A DNA stretch of 64,000 nt. Origin: Gemmatimonadota bacterium. Lineage in GTDB: Bacteria > Gemmatimonadota > Gemmatimonadetes > Palauibacterales > KS3-K002. Positions 1 through 8,954 of this stretch are shown piece by piece. The notes under the pieces were generated by a model. That model saw only the letters and a list, made by a program, of their open reading frames with translations. It did not search any database and had not been told where the DNA came from. The first letter of the stretch is position 1, and each line of letters starts with the position of its first letter. The DNA is taken from contig CP070815.1 of NCBI GenBank assembly GCA_020344215.1, positions 3,256,839 to 3,320,838 on the forward strand. The letters are read 5' to 3'. Position numbers and translations under genes: made by a program.

Positions 1-1841
1 ACCTGCGGCTCGGGGAGCATCTTCTCGGGGTGCGCCTTCGGTTTGCCGAGCAGATCGCGCAGGTTGTCGCGATCGACCGCGATCGTTTCGGCCTTGCCCT
101 CGGCGATCTCACGGGTCGCCTTGCGGGCCAGGCTGCCCAGCTCGCGCTCCAGCTGGCGTACGCCCGCCTCGCGCGTCCACTCGTTGATCACGGCGAGCAT
201 GGCGTCATCACTCACCTGGAGTTGACCATCGCGTAGCCCGGCCTCCCCGCGCTGCCGCGGCAACAGGTAGCGCTTGGCGATCTCGAGCTTCTCGAGCTCT
301 GTGTAGCCGCTGAAGTCGGTTGCTTCCATCCGATCGAACAGCGGCGCCGGGATCTGGTGACCGAAGTTGGCCGTACAGATGAAGAGCACCTCCGACAGGT
401 CGAAGCCGACGCCCAGGTAGTGGTCGGTGAAGGTGTTGTTCTGAGCGGGGTCCAGCACTTCCAAGAGCGCCGCCGACGGGTCGCCCTGGAACGAGACGCC
501 CAGCTTGTCCACCTCGTCCAGCAGGAAGACGGGGTTCTTCGTACCGGCTCGCTTCATCCCCTGCACGATGCGGCCCGGCATGGCACCGACATAGGTGCGC
601 CGGTGCCCGCGGATGTCCGCCTCGTCCCTGGCACCGCCCAGCGATACACGTACATACTCGCGGCCGAGCGCCCGAGCGATGGACTTGGCCACCGACGTCT
701 TGCCGGTGCCAGGCGGACCCAGGAACAGCAGGATCGGGCCACTGGCCATCGCCTTGGCCCTCGCCTCCTCGTCCTCCGCCTGCTCGCGACGCATCTTGCC
801 GACGGCTAGGAACTCGAGGATGCGCTGCTTCGCGTCATCGAGGCCATAGTGGTCTTCATCGAGGATCACCCGGGCCTCCTCGATGTCGAGTCGGTCCTCG
901 GAGCGCTTGTTCCACGGCAGGTCGGCGATCCACTCCAGGTAGGTGCGTATGACCTGAGCTTCGGCGGACTCGCGGTTCACACGCTCCAGCCGCCTGAGCT
1001 CGCGGTCGACTTCCTCCCGAGCTTCCTCCGGAAGCTCGAGCTTCTCGAGCCGCTCGCGTAGCTCCTCGACCTCGGCGTCGCTGTCCTCCTCGCCCAGCTC
1101 GCGGCGGATCGCCTTGAGCTGCTCGCGCAGGTAAATCTCGCGCTGCCGCTCGCCCAGCTCCTCCTGGACCTTGGAGCGGATGTGCTCCTGGGCCTCGAGC
1201 ATGGCGATCTGGCGGTAGAGGTGCACAAGGATACGGCGCAGACGCAGCTCGACCGACGTCGTCTCCAGCAGCTCCTGCTTCTCCGATGCGCCGAGCTCCA
1301 TGTAGTAGGCGACGTGATCGGAGAGCGCGCTCGGCTCTTCCACCGCGCGAATGAACCGCTCGATGATCTCCTCCGGCACGCCCCGGTGGCGGCCCAGCTC
1401 GGCGGCCCTCTCACTCACCTCGCGGAATAGGCCCTGGAACGCCGCATCCTCGACGTTGAGTGGCCCCTGATCGTGGAGGTGCGTGACGACCGCCTCCAGG
1501 TAGCCGCCGGCCGCCTCGCTGTAGTGCAGCGCGGTCGCCCGCCTTTCACCTTCGAGCAAGAGCTGCAGACCGCCCGGGAAACGCTGGATCTGGGCTATCC
1601 GGCAGATGACGCCGATGTTGTAAAGGACATCCGCCGTCGGCTCGTCGACGTTCTCCCGCTGCGCCACGGCGAAGATCTGCCTTACCTCGTCCTCGCTCTC
1701 ATACGCCTTCTCGATCGCCCGGAGCGTCTTGTCCCTCCCCGCCACGATCGGCGCCGTAACGCCGGGGAAAACCACCGTCTCCCGCAACGGAAGGACCGGC
1801 ATATGCTGTCTGTCGTGTTTCAACTCCTCGATATCCGCCAA
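1..1841 (-). CDS. lon: ATP-dependent protease Lon (3' part outside window)
   Basis: Lon is a cytosolic AAA+ protease that unfolds and degrades damaged or regulatory proteins. About 613 codons are visible. They cover the N-terminal substrate-binding domain (begins ADIEELKHDRQHMPVLPLRE), a charged helical linker around residues 230-320, and the AAA+ module with Walker A GPPGTGKTS, pore-region GGARDEADIRGHRRTYVGAM and Walker B FLLDEVDK. The Ser-Lys peptidase domain lies off the window, so completeness cannot be judged. I chose TTG at 1841-1839 because a GAGAGGAGA Shine-Dalgarno run precedes it by about five bases and the encoded protein starts where Lon proteins normally start. The gene is divergent from the epimerase-like gene. 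A sigma-54-like sequence lies about 85 bases upstream. Confidence 0.95.
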   Translation of the reverse strand, partial: MADIEELKHDRQHMPVLPLRETVVFPGVTAPIVAGRDKTLRAIEKAYESEDEVRQIFAVAQRENVDEPTADVLYNIGVICRIAQIQRFPGGLQLLLEGERRATALHYSEAAGGYLEAVVTHLHDQGPLNVEDAAFQGLFREVSERAAELGRHRGVPEEIIERFIRAVEEPSALSDHVAYYMELGASEKQELLETTSVELRLRRILVHLYRQIAMLEAQEHIRSKVQEELGERQREIYLREQLKAIRRELGEEDSDAEVEELRERLEKLELPEEAREEVDRELRRLERVNRESAEAQVIRTYLEWIADLPWNKRSEDRLDIEEARVILDEDHYGLDDAKQRILEFLAVGKMRREQAEDEEARAKAMASGPILLFLGPPGTGKTSVAKSIARALGREYVRVSLGGARDEADIRGHRRTYVGAMPGRIVQGMKRAGTKNPVFLLDEVDKLGVSFQGDPSAALLEVLDPAQNNTFTDHYLGVGFDLSEVLFICTANFGHQIPAPLFDRMEATDFSGYTELEKLEIAKRYLLPRQRGEAGLRDGQLQVSDDAMLAVINEWTREAGVRQLERELGSLARKATREIAEGKAETIAVDRDNLRDLLGKPKAHPEKMLPEPQ

Positions 1842-1926
1842 CGTACTCTCCTCTCGCTATCCATCACGTTTCGAGCCTACATACCTGGGCTCCCCACCCT
1901 GAAAGCTAGGTGTTCCCGAGTACTTT

Positions 1927-1942
1927 TGCACTGTTCGTGCCA
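1927..1942 (-). promoter_or_regulatory. candidate sigma-54 promoter of lon
   Basis: Read on the minus strand the bases are TGGCACGAACAGTGCA. The sigma-54 consensus is TGGCACG-N4-TTGCW, so only one consensus base differs and the GG and GC doublets have the correct 10-base gap. It points toward lon and would give a leader of roughly 75 bases. A 13-bp palindrome TGCCAGGCTGGCA follows at 1951-1963. Presence of RpoN in this organism is not shown by the window. Confidence 0.35.
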
Positions 1943-2050
1943 GAAACACGTGCCAGGCTGGCATTGTTTCGATCCGGCCGCGTGGCCCACCTCTGCCAAG
2001 GCGGCAGTCGTTTGTCGCCAACAGCGGAGCCCGGTGCTAACTTGCGCCTC

Positions 2051-2995
2051 ATGCGAGTGACCGTCACCGGCGCGGCGGGCACGATCGGCACTGCGAGCGT
2101 GCGGATGCTGATCCGGGCTGGCCACGAGGTGCGCGCCTTCGTCCGCGCCGCCGAGGTTTTCCGTGACCGTTGCCCTGAGGAGCGGGTCGAGGTCGTCGAA
2201 GGGGATATCCTGGACCGTGCGGCTGTGGCCACGGCCCTCGAGGACGCGGACGCTGCGGTGCACTGTGTCGATTTCCCGGCGCGGGAGTTCGCACTGAGCT
2301 GGGACGCGACGCGCTTCGCCCTCGAGGCGCTGGGATCGCGAGGGCAGTTCGTGCTTCCCAGCAACGTCTGGGTCTACGGGCGACCACAGAGCGAGCGAAT
2401 TGGGCCCGATCATCCCAAGGCGAGCCCGGCGCGCTTAGGCGAGGTGCGGGCGGACCTGGAGAAGGCGGTGGCAGCCGAGGGCGGCACGGTAGTCCATCTC
2501 CCGGAGGTCTACGGCCCCGGGGTAACGACCGGTCGCCTGCACCGGATCTTCCAGCGAGCGCTCGCCGGGAAGACGGTCTGGTTTCCGGGAGATCTCGACC
2601 GGCCCACCGAGTACCTCTACATCGAGGATGCCGCCCGCGCGCTTGTGGCGCCTCTGGGCCGACGGCAGGCCCGGGGCGTTGACTACACCGCTCCAGGCCC
2701 TGCGCCGACCACACCGCGCGAGTTCGTCGACGTGATCTTCAAGGCGGCAGGCCGCGCCCGCCGCCTCCGCTCTTTGCCGCTCGCCTGGTTGCGAGCCGTC
2801 GACGCACTCGATTCGGAACGCCGTGTCCTTCGAGATTTTTCATACCTGCTCGAGTGCTCGACCCTGCTCGACGGCACCCTGATCCGCCAGGAGCTAGGTT
2901 GGATGCCTGAGGTGGGCTACGTCGAAGGGGCGCGCCGAACGATCAGATGGCTGCGCGCGCAGAGTCGGGCCACCGAAGAGAAGCGGGTGAGCTGA
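2051..2995 (+). CDS. NAD(P)-binding SDR/epimerase-like protein, atypical active site
   Basis: A 314-residue extended-SDR (NAD-dependent epimerase/dehydratase) fold protein, probably cytosolic. The N-terminus carries the Rossmann glycine motif TGAAGTIG right after the first strand (MRVTVTGAAGTIG), followed by an alternating pattern with DILD near residue 55. The usual YxxxK catalytic pair appears as L-G-E-V-R in the segment PARLGEVRADLEKAV, so Tyr and Lys seem to be replaced; this rests on my own alignment. The ATG at 2051 is preferred because it places the Rossmann strand at the N-terminus, although the frame is open for another 47 codons upstream. Substrate unknown. It may be a binding or regulatory SDR (NmrA-like) rather than a sugar epimerase. 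Confidence 0.75.
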   Translation: MRVTVTGAAGTIGTASVRMLIRAGHEVRAFVRAAEVFRDRCPEERVEVVEGDILDRAAVATALEDADAAVHCVDFPAREFALSWDATRFALEALGSRGQFVLPSNVWVYGRPQSERIGPDHPKASPARLGEVRADLEKAVAAEGGTVVHLPEVYGPGVTTGRLHRIFQRALAGKTVWFPGDLDRPTEYLYIEDAARALVAPLGRRQARGVDYTAPGPAPTTPREFVDVIFKAAGRARRLRSLPLAWLRAVDALDSERRVLRDFSYLLECSTLLDGTLIRQELGWMPEVGYVEGARRTIRWLRAQSRATEEKRVS

Positions 2996-3054
2996 ACGAC
3001 GATGCCGGAGCGATCCTGCAGGGGGGGCCGCAGCTTCTTCCAGCGCCCTGCTTT

Positions 3055-4341
3055 TCACACAGCGGCGAGTGCCTGATCCAGATCGGCGATCAGATCCTCG
3101 TAGTGCTCCACCCCTATCGACAGACGTACGAGTGCCGGCGTGATCCCCATGCGCGGCTGGTGCTCCGCCGCTATGTCGGAGTGCGTCATCGTGGCCGGGT
3201 GCTCAGCGAGCGATTCGGTCCCGCCCAGACTCACAGCAAGGTGGATCAACTTGAGGGCGTTCAGGAACCGGAAGGCCTCCGGCTCGCCGCCACGGATGTC
3301 GAAGGCCACCATCGCTCCGGGCGCCACGCACTGGCGCCGGTACACCTCGTACTGCGAATTGTCCTCCGCTATGTGTCCGAGATAATAAACCTTGCTGACC
3401 TTGGGCTGGTCGGCGAGGAAGTCGGCGACGTAGCGGGCGTTCTTCATCTGAGAGGTCATCCGCATCTTGACCGTTTCGAGACTGCGGAGGATGAGCCATC
3501 CCGTCCACGGGTCCGTCGCCGTACCCAGGAACGTCCGCGTCTCCAGAATCCTGGTGATCAGTTCCTCGGAGCCGAGCACGGCACCTGCGATCAGGTCGCT
3601 GTGGCCGCCGATGAACTTCGTCGCCGAGTAGACGACCAGGTCGGCGCCGAACTTCAGCGGGTGCTGGAAGAGCGGACCCAGGAACGTATTGTCGACCACC
3701 ACCACGGGCTCCCGATCCCCACAGCAGCGCTTGGCGAGCTCGGCACAGTGGGAGATGTCCACGAGATCGTTCGTCGGGTTCGCAGGTGTCTCGATGAAGA
3801 TCATGCTCAGGCGGTCCGCTACCGATTTGTCGCTCAGCGCCTGCTCGGCCTGCTCCGGGCCGTCCGGGCCCGCCGGGAAGCCGATCACCTCGATTCCGTA
3901 CTGCGGCAACACATGCTGGAAGAGGTGCTCGGTCCCACCGTAGAGCGGCTCGCTGTGCAGCAGCACATCGCCCGGCCGCAGGAAGGTGAAGGCGGCGGTC
4001 GCGATCGCAGCCATCCCGCTGGAGTGCACCGAGGCGGCCTCAGCTCCGTCCCAGAGCGTCAGCCGATCCTCGAGGATCTCCAGGTCCGGGTTGTTCAGCC
4101 GGCTGTAAATGAGCCCCAGGCTCTCACCCGGCTTCTTCTCGCGCAAGCCGTAGGCCAGCTCGAAGAATGCCTTCCCCTCCTCGGCGCTCTTGAAGGCGAA
4201 AGTGGAGGTCTGGAATATCGGGCACTTGATTGCCCCCTCCGACCACTCCGGCCTGTAGCCGTAGCCCATCATGAGGCTCTCGGGCCGCAACTTGTGATCA
4301 CCGATTTCTCTACGCGTGTATTCCTTCTTCTTCCGCACCAT
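3055..4341 (-). CDS. Cys/Met metabolism PLP-dependent enzyme (cystathionine gamma-synthase family)
   Basis: 428 residues, full length for a fold-type I PLP enzyme of the cystathionine gamma-synthase / methionine gamma-lyase group. The PLP-binding lysine is K242 in VVYSATKFIGGHSD. IYSRLNNPDLEILEDRL is the tetramer/substrate-binding YSR.NPT region, and SSGMAAI binds the cofactor phosphate. Members carry out gamma-replacement or elimination on O-acylhomoserine, cystathionine or methionine. The sequence resembles the longer bacterial subgroup annotated only as cystathionine gamma-synthase family, so I do not assign metB or mgl. It starts divergently from ispH across about 170 bases and stands alone, with no met genes beside it. 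Confidence 0.9.
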   Translation of the reverse strand: MVRKKKEYTRREIGDHKLRPESLMMGYGYRPEWSEGAIKCPIFQTSTFAFKSAEEGKAFFELAYGLREKKPGESLGLIYSRLNNPDLEILEDRLTLWDGAEAASVHSSGMAAIATAAFTFLRPGDVLLHSEPLYGGTEHLFQHVLPQYGIEVIGFPAGPDGPEQAEQALSDKSVADRLSMIFIETPANPTNDLVDISHCAELAKRCCGDREPVVVVDNTFLGPLFQHPLKFGADLVVYSATKFIGGHSDLIAGAVLGSEELITRILETRTFLGTATDPWTGWLILRSLETVKMRMTSQMKNARYVADFLADQPKVSKVYYLGHIAEDNSQYEVYRRQCVAPGAMVAFDIRGGEPEAFRFLNALKLIHLAVSLGGTESLAEHPATMTHSDIAAEHQPRMGITPALVRLSIGVEHYEDLIADLDQALAAV

Positions 4342-4515
4342 CGGGCGCCTCCCTGCGGGTTCGCTACAGGCCGGGGCTAACTTTCAAACTAACGCCCACC
4401 CACCCGCGCGCGTAAGCGTCAGCACCGGCACCGACCTCGACCGCCGTCTCCCCACGCGTCCCCGCACGCACTATTACTTGCGCCGTCCACCCGACCCCGG
4501 TACCCTTCCCATCCC

Positions 4516-5736
4516 ATGGCTGAGGGCAAGACCTATTTTCGTACCGGGCTCGGCCTGAAGAGGACCGTGCTCCCTGTTCTGGAGGGCGAGTACCACTCAC
4601 CGATCGTCGACTGGCTGCGCGAGCGCCGCTACCGCGTATCCGCGGGTGGTGTGACCCTCCGCCTGGCTGAGGAGTTCGGCTACTGCTATGGGGTCGACCG
4701 CGCTGTCCAGTACGCCTACGAAGCGCGGCACAAGTTCCCCGACCGCCGGCTCGTTCTCGTCGGCGAGATCATCCATAACCCGCACGTGAACAACCGTCTG
4801 CGGGAGCTCGGCATCGAGTTCCTGATGCCCAGCGATGACGGCCGCTTCGATTTCAGTCAAATCACGCCGGAGGACGTCGTGATCATCCCCGCCTTCGGCG
4901 TGGCCATGCGGGAATTCGACGAACTGCGGCGTATCGGCTGCCTACTAGTCGACACCACGTGCGGCTCGGTACTCAACGTCTGGAAACGGGTGGAGAGCTA
5001 CGCGCGCTACGGCTATACCGCCATCATCCACGGTAAGTACTTCCACGAAGAAACGAAGGCGACCGCCTCTCAGGCCAGCGGGCACAGCGGCGCGTACCTC
5101 ATCGTCCGCGACCTCGAGGAGGCCCGCACCGTCAGCGACTACATCATCGGCGGCGGCGACAGCGACGCTTTCCTGCGACGCTTCGGCTACGCCTGTTCCG
5201 ACGGCTTCGACCCGGCCAGAGATCTCGTGAAGGTCGGTGTAGCGAATCAGACGACAATGTTAGCCTCGGAGACCGAGAGGATCGCCGAGGAGTTCCGTGC
5301 CGCGATGTCGAAGCGCTACGGGGCCGAGAATCTGGACGCACACTTTCGCCACTTCGATACCCTGTGCAGCGCGACCCAGGACCGGCAGGACGCCGTGATC
5401 CGGATGATGGAGTCGCCGCCCGACATCATGATCGTTATCGGCGGCTATAACTCGAGCAATACGAACCACTTGGCCCAGATCTGCGCACGGCACACGCGCA
5501 CCTACCATCTGGAGGATGCCACCTGCATCGATCCCCGGGCAGGCACGATCACCCACAAGATCGTGGGGACCGACCGGGTCGTTACAGAGGGCGACTGGTT
5601 GCCGGAAGGTGACGTCGAGATCGGCCTCACGGCGGGGGCCTCCACGCCGAACAACAAGATAGGCGATACGGTGCAGCGTGTCTTCGCCGCTCGCGGCGTC
5701 GAGCTGGACGCGTTCTTGCTCGAGGGCGCCGGCTGA
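4516..5736 (+). CDS. ispH: 4-hydroxy-3-methylbut-2-enyl diphosphate reductase
   Basis: Last enzyme of the MEP isoprenoid pathway, an iron-sulphur reductase making IPP and DMAPP. The three cluster-binding cysteines are visible: C57 (EEFGYCYGVDRAV), C149 (VDTTCGSVLNVW) and C284 (FDTLCSATQDRQ). The HEETKAT segment and the C-terminal TAGASTPN also match the family. At 406 residues it belongs to the long IspH form, as in plants, cyanobacteria and some other phyla, rather than the roughly 315-residue E. coli type; the extra length is partly an N-terminal extension of about 45 residues. The ATG at 4516 is kept because this extension is typical of the long class. Confidence 0.95.
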   Translation: MAEGKTYFRTGLGLKRTVLPVLEGEYHSPIVDWLRERRYRVSAGGVTLRLAEEFGYCYGVDRAVQYAYEARHKFPDRRLVLVGEIIHNPHVNNRLRELGIEFLMPSDDGRFDFSQITPEDVVIIPAFGVAMREFDELRRIGCLLVDTTCGSVLNVWKRVESYARYGYTAIIHGKYFHEETKATASQASGHSGAYLIVRDLEEARTVSDYIIGGGDSDAFLRRFGYACSDGFDPARDLVKVGVANQTTMLASETERIAEEFRAAMSKRYGAENLDAHFRHFDTLCSATQDRQDAVIRMMESPPDIMIVIGGYNSSNTNHLAQICARHTRTYHLEDATCIDPRAGTITHKIVGTDRVVTEGDWLPEGDVEIGLTAGASTPNNKIGDTVQRVFAARGVELDAFLLEGAG

Positions 5737-5740
5737 GTGC

Positions 5741-6193
5741 TCAGCCCCTCTCCACAGCAGTTACCTTGAAGCGACGCAGCGCCTTGCCGAAACCGATGAC
5801 GATGGCGTCCACCGCCAGCCGTTGACCGTCGGGGCTATCGAAAGCCGAACGCACTCTGCCCCCCACGCGATCCGACTCCAGCGTCCTGTGGATCGACGCG
5901 GCGACCGCGCTCGCCAAGGGCCACAGGACGGGATCCGAGTCCAACGCCGCGACCAGCGAGTCGGTCGTCAGGATGGCCGCCAGGTCGGTGAGGCTGACGT
6001 CGAGTCTCTCCTGCGCGACCATATCGCCTTCCAGTTCCGCCACAGTCGTGTCCGCCACCGCCTCCTGCAGATCGGCTCGGAAGTCGTAGTACTCCCACGG
6101 CACGGACGGCCGCTGGATCGGGCAGGCCAGCGCCGCCGCGATCAGGGCAATCGTGGCCGGTATGGCTGCTGCAACGGGCCTCACACTTCTCAC
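5741..6193 (-). CDS. small predicted lipoprotein of unknown function
   Basis: 150 residues starting at GTG. A basic N-terminus (RSVRP) is followed by a hydrophobic run and a lipobox-like AALAC, so cleavage and lipidation at the cysteine near residue 24 is expected. The mature part is acidic and helical with no motif I recognise; YYDFRADLQEAV and the ending GKALRRFKVTAVE may help in finding relatives. It converges on ispH, with its stop four bases beyond the ispH stop. Function unknown. Confidence 0.6.
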   Translation of the reverse strand: MRSVRPVAAAIPATIALIAAALACPIQRPSVPWEYYDFRADLQEAVADTTVAELEGDMVAQERLDVSLTDLAAILTTDSLVAALDSDPVLWPLASAVAASIHRTLESDRVGGRVRSAFDSPDGQRLAVDAIVIGFGKALRRFKVTAVERG

Positions 6194-6385
6194 CGCTCGG
6201 GGAAAGTCGCTGTGACTCGTTAAACCTGGGGTTCACAGAGCAATTGAGCGGTAGCGAGTTCGAATGTCGAGTGGCAGTGCCCCCGTCCGGCGGCGCTCAA
6301 GGAACCGGCCGCGCATCGCCAGCGTTTTACTTAGCCCGGTGTTGTTATTCTGTCAGATCGCCCCAACTACGATGGAGGACGCCAG

Positions 6386-7261
6386 ATGCCAGCCAACACT
6401 ACAGTACTTCCCGAGATCGCCGCGCGCGGTTACGCGCGACCTGAGTCCCTCGTCACCACCCAGTGGGTTGCCGATCATCTGGACGGCAGCGATTTAAAGG
6501 TCGTCGAAGTGGACGTTGACAGCGCGGTCTACGAGGACGGCCACATCCGCGGAGCCATCGGCTGGAACTGGCAGACCCAACTGATGGACGGGCTACGGCG
6601 CGACCTGACCAGCAAGGAGAGCCTCGAGAAGCTTCTCTGCGAGGGCGGTATCTCGAACGACGACACGATCGTGCTCTACGGAGACAACAACAACTGGTTC
6701 GCCGCCTACGCCTACTGGCTGCTCGAGTACTACGGTCATAAGAACTTGAGGCTCATGGACGGTGGGCGCGTGAAATGGCTGGAGGAAGGACGCGAGATCA
6801 CCAGAGCGCACCCGCAGAACCCACCGTCGGACTACCGAGTGCGCGGCTCCTTCGAGGGCGTACGGGCCTACCGGCAAGAAGTCGAGCGCGCCGTGAAGCT
6901 CGGCCTACCCCTCGTCGATGTTCGTTCGCCCGACGAGTACACCGGCAAGATAATCGCTCCACCGGGACTGCCGGAGACAGCGCAGCGCGGGGGTCACATC
7001 CCGGGCGCCAGGAATGTTCCATGGTCGAGCGCAGTGAACGAAGATGGCACGTTCAAGAGCCGTGCAGAGCTGGAGCAGGTCTACTACCGCGAGCAGGGTG
7101 TGGCCGGCGATACCCAGGTGATCACCTACTGCCGGATCGGCGAGCGGTCATCTCATACCTGGTTTGTGCTCAAGTACCTGCTCGGCTACAGCGATGTGAA
7201 GAACTACGACGGTTCCTGGACCGAGTGGGGCAACCTCGTCGGCGCGCCGATAGCGAAGTAG
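6386..7261 (+). CDS. sulfurtransferase, two rhodanese domains (thiosulfate sulfurtransferase type)
   Basis: 291 residues with tandem rhodanese domains. The C-terminal domain has the catalytic loop CRIGERS with C249 in VITYCRIGERSSHTW, the signature of CysA/SseA-type thiosulfate:cyanide sulfurtransferases. In the N-terminal domain the equivalent position is IVLYGDNNN with Asp where the cysteine would be, as usual for the inactive half. It moves sulfane sulphur from thiosulfate or a similar donor to thiophilic acceptors in the cytosol. The start at 6386 gives MPANTTVLPEI and follows GGAGGACGCCAG. The next gene, kdkA, begins 73 bases downstream on the same strand but is functionally unrelated. 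Confidence 0.92.
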   Translation: MPANTTVLPEIAARGYARPESLVTTQWVADHLDGSDLKVVEVDVDSAVYEDGHIRGAIGWNWQTQLMDGLRRDLTSKESLEKLLCEGGISNDDTIVLYGDNNNWFAAYAYWLLEYYGHKNLRLMDGGRVKWLEEGREITRAHPQNPPSDYRVRGSFEGVRAYRQEVERAVKLGLPLVDVRSPDEYTGKIIAPPGLPETAQRGGHIPGARNVPWSSAVNEDGTFKSRAELEQVYYREQGVAGDTQVITYCRIGERSSHTWFVLKYLLGYSDVKNYDGSWTEWGNLVGAPIAK

Positions 7262-7334
7262 AGTCAGACATCGAGAGCCTTCGGGTGCCGATTCCATTGC
7301 TTACCATCCAGCTCTCGTCTAGCTTCGCTGGGCG

Positions 7335-8120
7335 ATGAGCAGGGAATCGAGTCGCCAAGACCCAACAGCTACGCCGCTGGGCTATAGCAGCGGGCGCTGC
7401 GCTGACGCCCGGATCGTCGCCCGGGATGATGCGATCAGCTTCGTTCGGGAGGCCATCAGCGAGGCGGGTACGCTGTTCGACTTCGCTGCGGCGCACCCCA
7501 AGGCCGAGGCGATCAGAGGCCGGGGCGCGGTCTACTTGATCCCGGGGCCCACAGCCAGACGGTGGGTCGTGAGAAGGCTGGTCCACGGTGGCCTGCTCGC
7601 TCCGCTGACCGGTGACCGTTTCCTCCGACACGGCACCCCTCGCCCGTACAACGAGCTGTACCTCTCGGTCGAGCTCAACGCTCGCGGCATCCCTACACCC
7701 CCGGTCGTGGCGGCCGTCGTCTACCCCTCAGGGCTCTTCTACCGTGGGGAGGTTGCCCGTGAAGAGATCAGCGACGCCCAAGACCTGGCCTCATGCCTAT
7801 TCGGCCAGACAAGACTCGACCAGCCGCAGAGGATGGAAGCGCTCGGCGCGGCGGGACGCCTGATCGCCGCACTCCACCGCACAGGGCTGAGCCACACCGA
7901 TCTCAACATGCGGAATGTTCTCATCAGAATGAGCGACAGCTCACCGCGCGCCTACATCCTCGACTTGGAGAAGTGCAGAATGGCTCCGCACGTCGGCGAA
8001 GCCCGGCGCCGCCGTATGATCGCTCGCTTGCGGCGCTCGGCTCGCCGTTTCGAGCAACGCACCGGTCTGCGCCTCAGCGCCGACGAGTGGGCCGCCTTCA
8101 GACACGGCTACGCAGGCTGA
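7335..8120 (+). CDS. kdkA: 3-deoxy-D-manno-octulosonic acid (Kdo) kinase
   Basis: 261-residue member of the lipopolysaccharide-kinase branch of the protein-kinase-like fold. It phosphorylates Kdo in the inner core of LPS at the cytosolic face of the inner membrane. A basic-aromatic stretch WVVRRLVHGG corresponds to the N-lobe. The catalytic loop HTDLNMRNVL has the Asp and Asn, and ILDLEKCRM stands where the metal-binding DFD/DLEK lies. RFLRHGTPRPYNEL is characteristic of KdkA. Its presence is evidence for LPS and an outer membrane. Its 3' end overlaps that of the convergent DUF1295 gene by 13 bases. Confidence 0.88.
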   Translation: MSRESSRQDPTATPLGYSSGRCADARIVARDDAISFVREAISEAGTLFDFAAAHPKAEAIRGRGAVYLIPGPTARRWVVRRLVHGGLLAPLTGDRFLRHGTPRPYNELYLSVELNARGIPTPPVVAAVVYPSGLFYRGEVAREEISDAQDLASCLFGQTRLDQPQRMEALGAAGRLIAALHRTGLSHTDLNMRNVLIRMSDSSPRAYILDLEKCRMAPHVGEARRRRMIARLRRSARRFEQRTGLRLSADEWAAFRHGYAG

Positions 8121-8926
8121 TCGTCCGCGGGACCGCGTATTCTTCGTCGAGGGAACCACGGGAAGAAGGCGTTCGTGCGCTCGACGTATTCCCGATATCC
8201 CGGCTTCGCTGTGGAGAGCTTCTTCTCGAGCAGCGTGACCCCCGACACCCGCATCAGCAGGATGGTCATCAGCAGCGGGCTGAAGATTGTCCACAGCCCC
8301 GTCGGGGTCGCGGCCGCGAACAGGAAGAAGCCCCACCAAACCATAGCGTCGCCGAAGTAGTTGGGATGGCGCGTGTAACGCCAGATACCTCGATCAAGCA
8401 GCTTGCCCGCGTTGGCTGAGTTGGCCTTGAAGCGGGCCAGCTGCCAATCCGCGCCCGCCTCGAACAGGAATCCGACGGCGAACACGACTGCGCCCAACAC
8501 GTCCAGCCAGGTCAGGCGGTTGGGCATCGCGCTGCGCTCCGCCTGGAGCAGCGGCATGGCGATCACCCAGAGCAGCGCCGCCTGCAACCAGAACACGGTG
8601 AACAGGCTGCGCAGCGCAAACGTCTCCGGGTTGCGCTCTCGCATCTCACGATAGCGGTAGTCCTCTCCTTGTCCCCAGTTGCGCCAGAGAATGTAGAGCG
8701 AGAGACGGAGGCCCCAGAGGGTGACCAGCGTAACCACGAGCAACTTGCGCGGCGTGGCAGCCTCGCTGGCGAAGAAGTAGAGCCAAGCCAGTAGCGCAAA
8801 GCCGAGGCCCCAGAAGACATCGACGATGCTGGTGTTGCGCTTGAAGAGGCTGAGCACCCATACCACAGTCATCATCGACAGTGCCGCGGCCAGGCCTCTG
8901 ATCGAGACTTCAGCAAGAGAGTACAT
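8108..8926 (-). CDS. DUF1295 / steroid 5-alpha-reductase-like membrane protein
   Basis: 272-residue polytopic membrane protein with about seven hydrophobic helices. The C-terminal half carries the family hallmarks: FEAGADWQLARFKAN, RGIWRYTRHPNYFGDAMVWW and the closing YREYVERTNAFFPWFP. This isoprenylcysteine-methyltransferase/steroid-reductase-like fold probably binds a nucleotide cofactor at the RHPNYFG loop; the substrate in bacteria is not established. I start at the ATG at 8926 (MYSLAEVSIRGLAA), because upstream codons in this frame encode a proline- and arginine-rich stretch foreign to the family. It lies 28 bases downstream of yggU and is probably the last gene of the VWA-yggU operon. 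Confidence 0.85.
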   Translation of the reverse strand: MYSLAEVSIRGLAAALSMMTVVWVLSLFKRNTSIVDVFWGLGFALLAWLYFFASEAATPRKLLVVTLVTLWGLRLSLYILWRNWGQGEDYRYREMRERNPETFALRSLFTVFWLQAALLWVIAMPLLQAERSAMPNRLTWLDVLGAVVFAVGFLFEAGADWQLARFKANSANAGKLLDRGIWRYTRHPNYFGDAMVWWGFFLFAAATPTGLWTIFSPLLMTILLMRVSGVTLLEKKLSTAKPGYREYVERTNAFFPWFPRRRIRGPADDQPA

Positions 8927-8954
8927 GATCGAGTCGCTGGTGTACCGCCGGGCG

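Noticed and set aside
1842..2050. CIRCE or other heat-shock operator upstream of lon
   Set aside because: No TTAGCACTC-N9-GAGTGCTAA or similar sequence found; only the sigma-54-like site and a short palindrome are present.
2947..4380. 477-codon plus-strand open frame opposite the PLP enzyme gene
   Set aside because: It lies antisense to a clearly recognisable cystathionine gamma-synthase-family gene, has no known motifs, and long antisense frames are expected at this G+C content.
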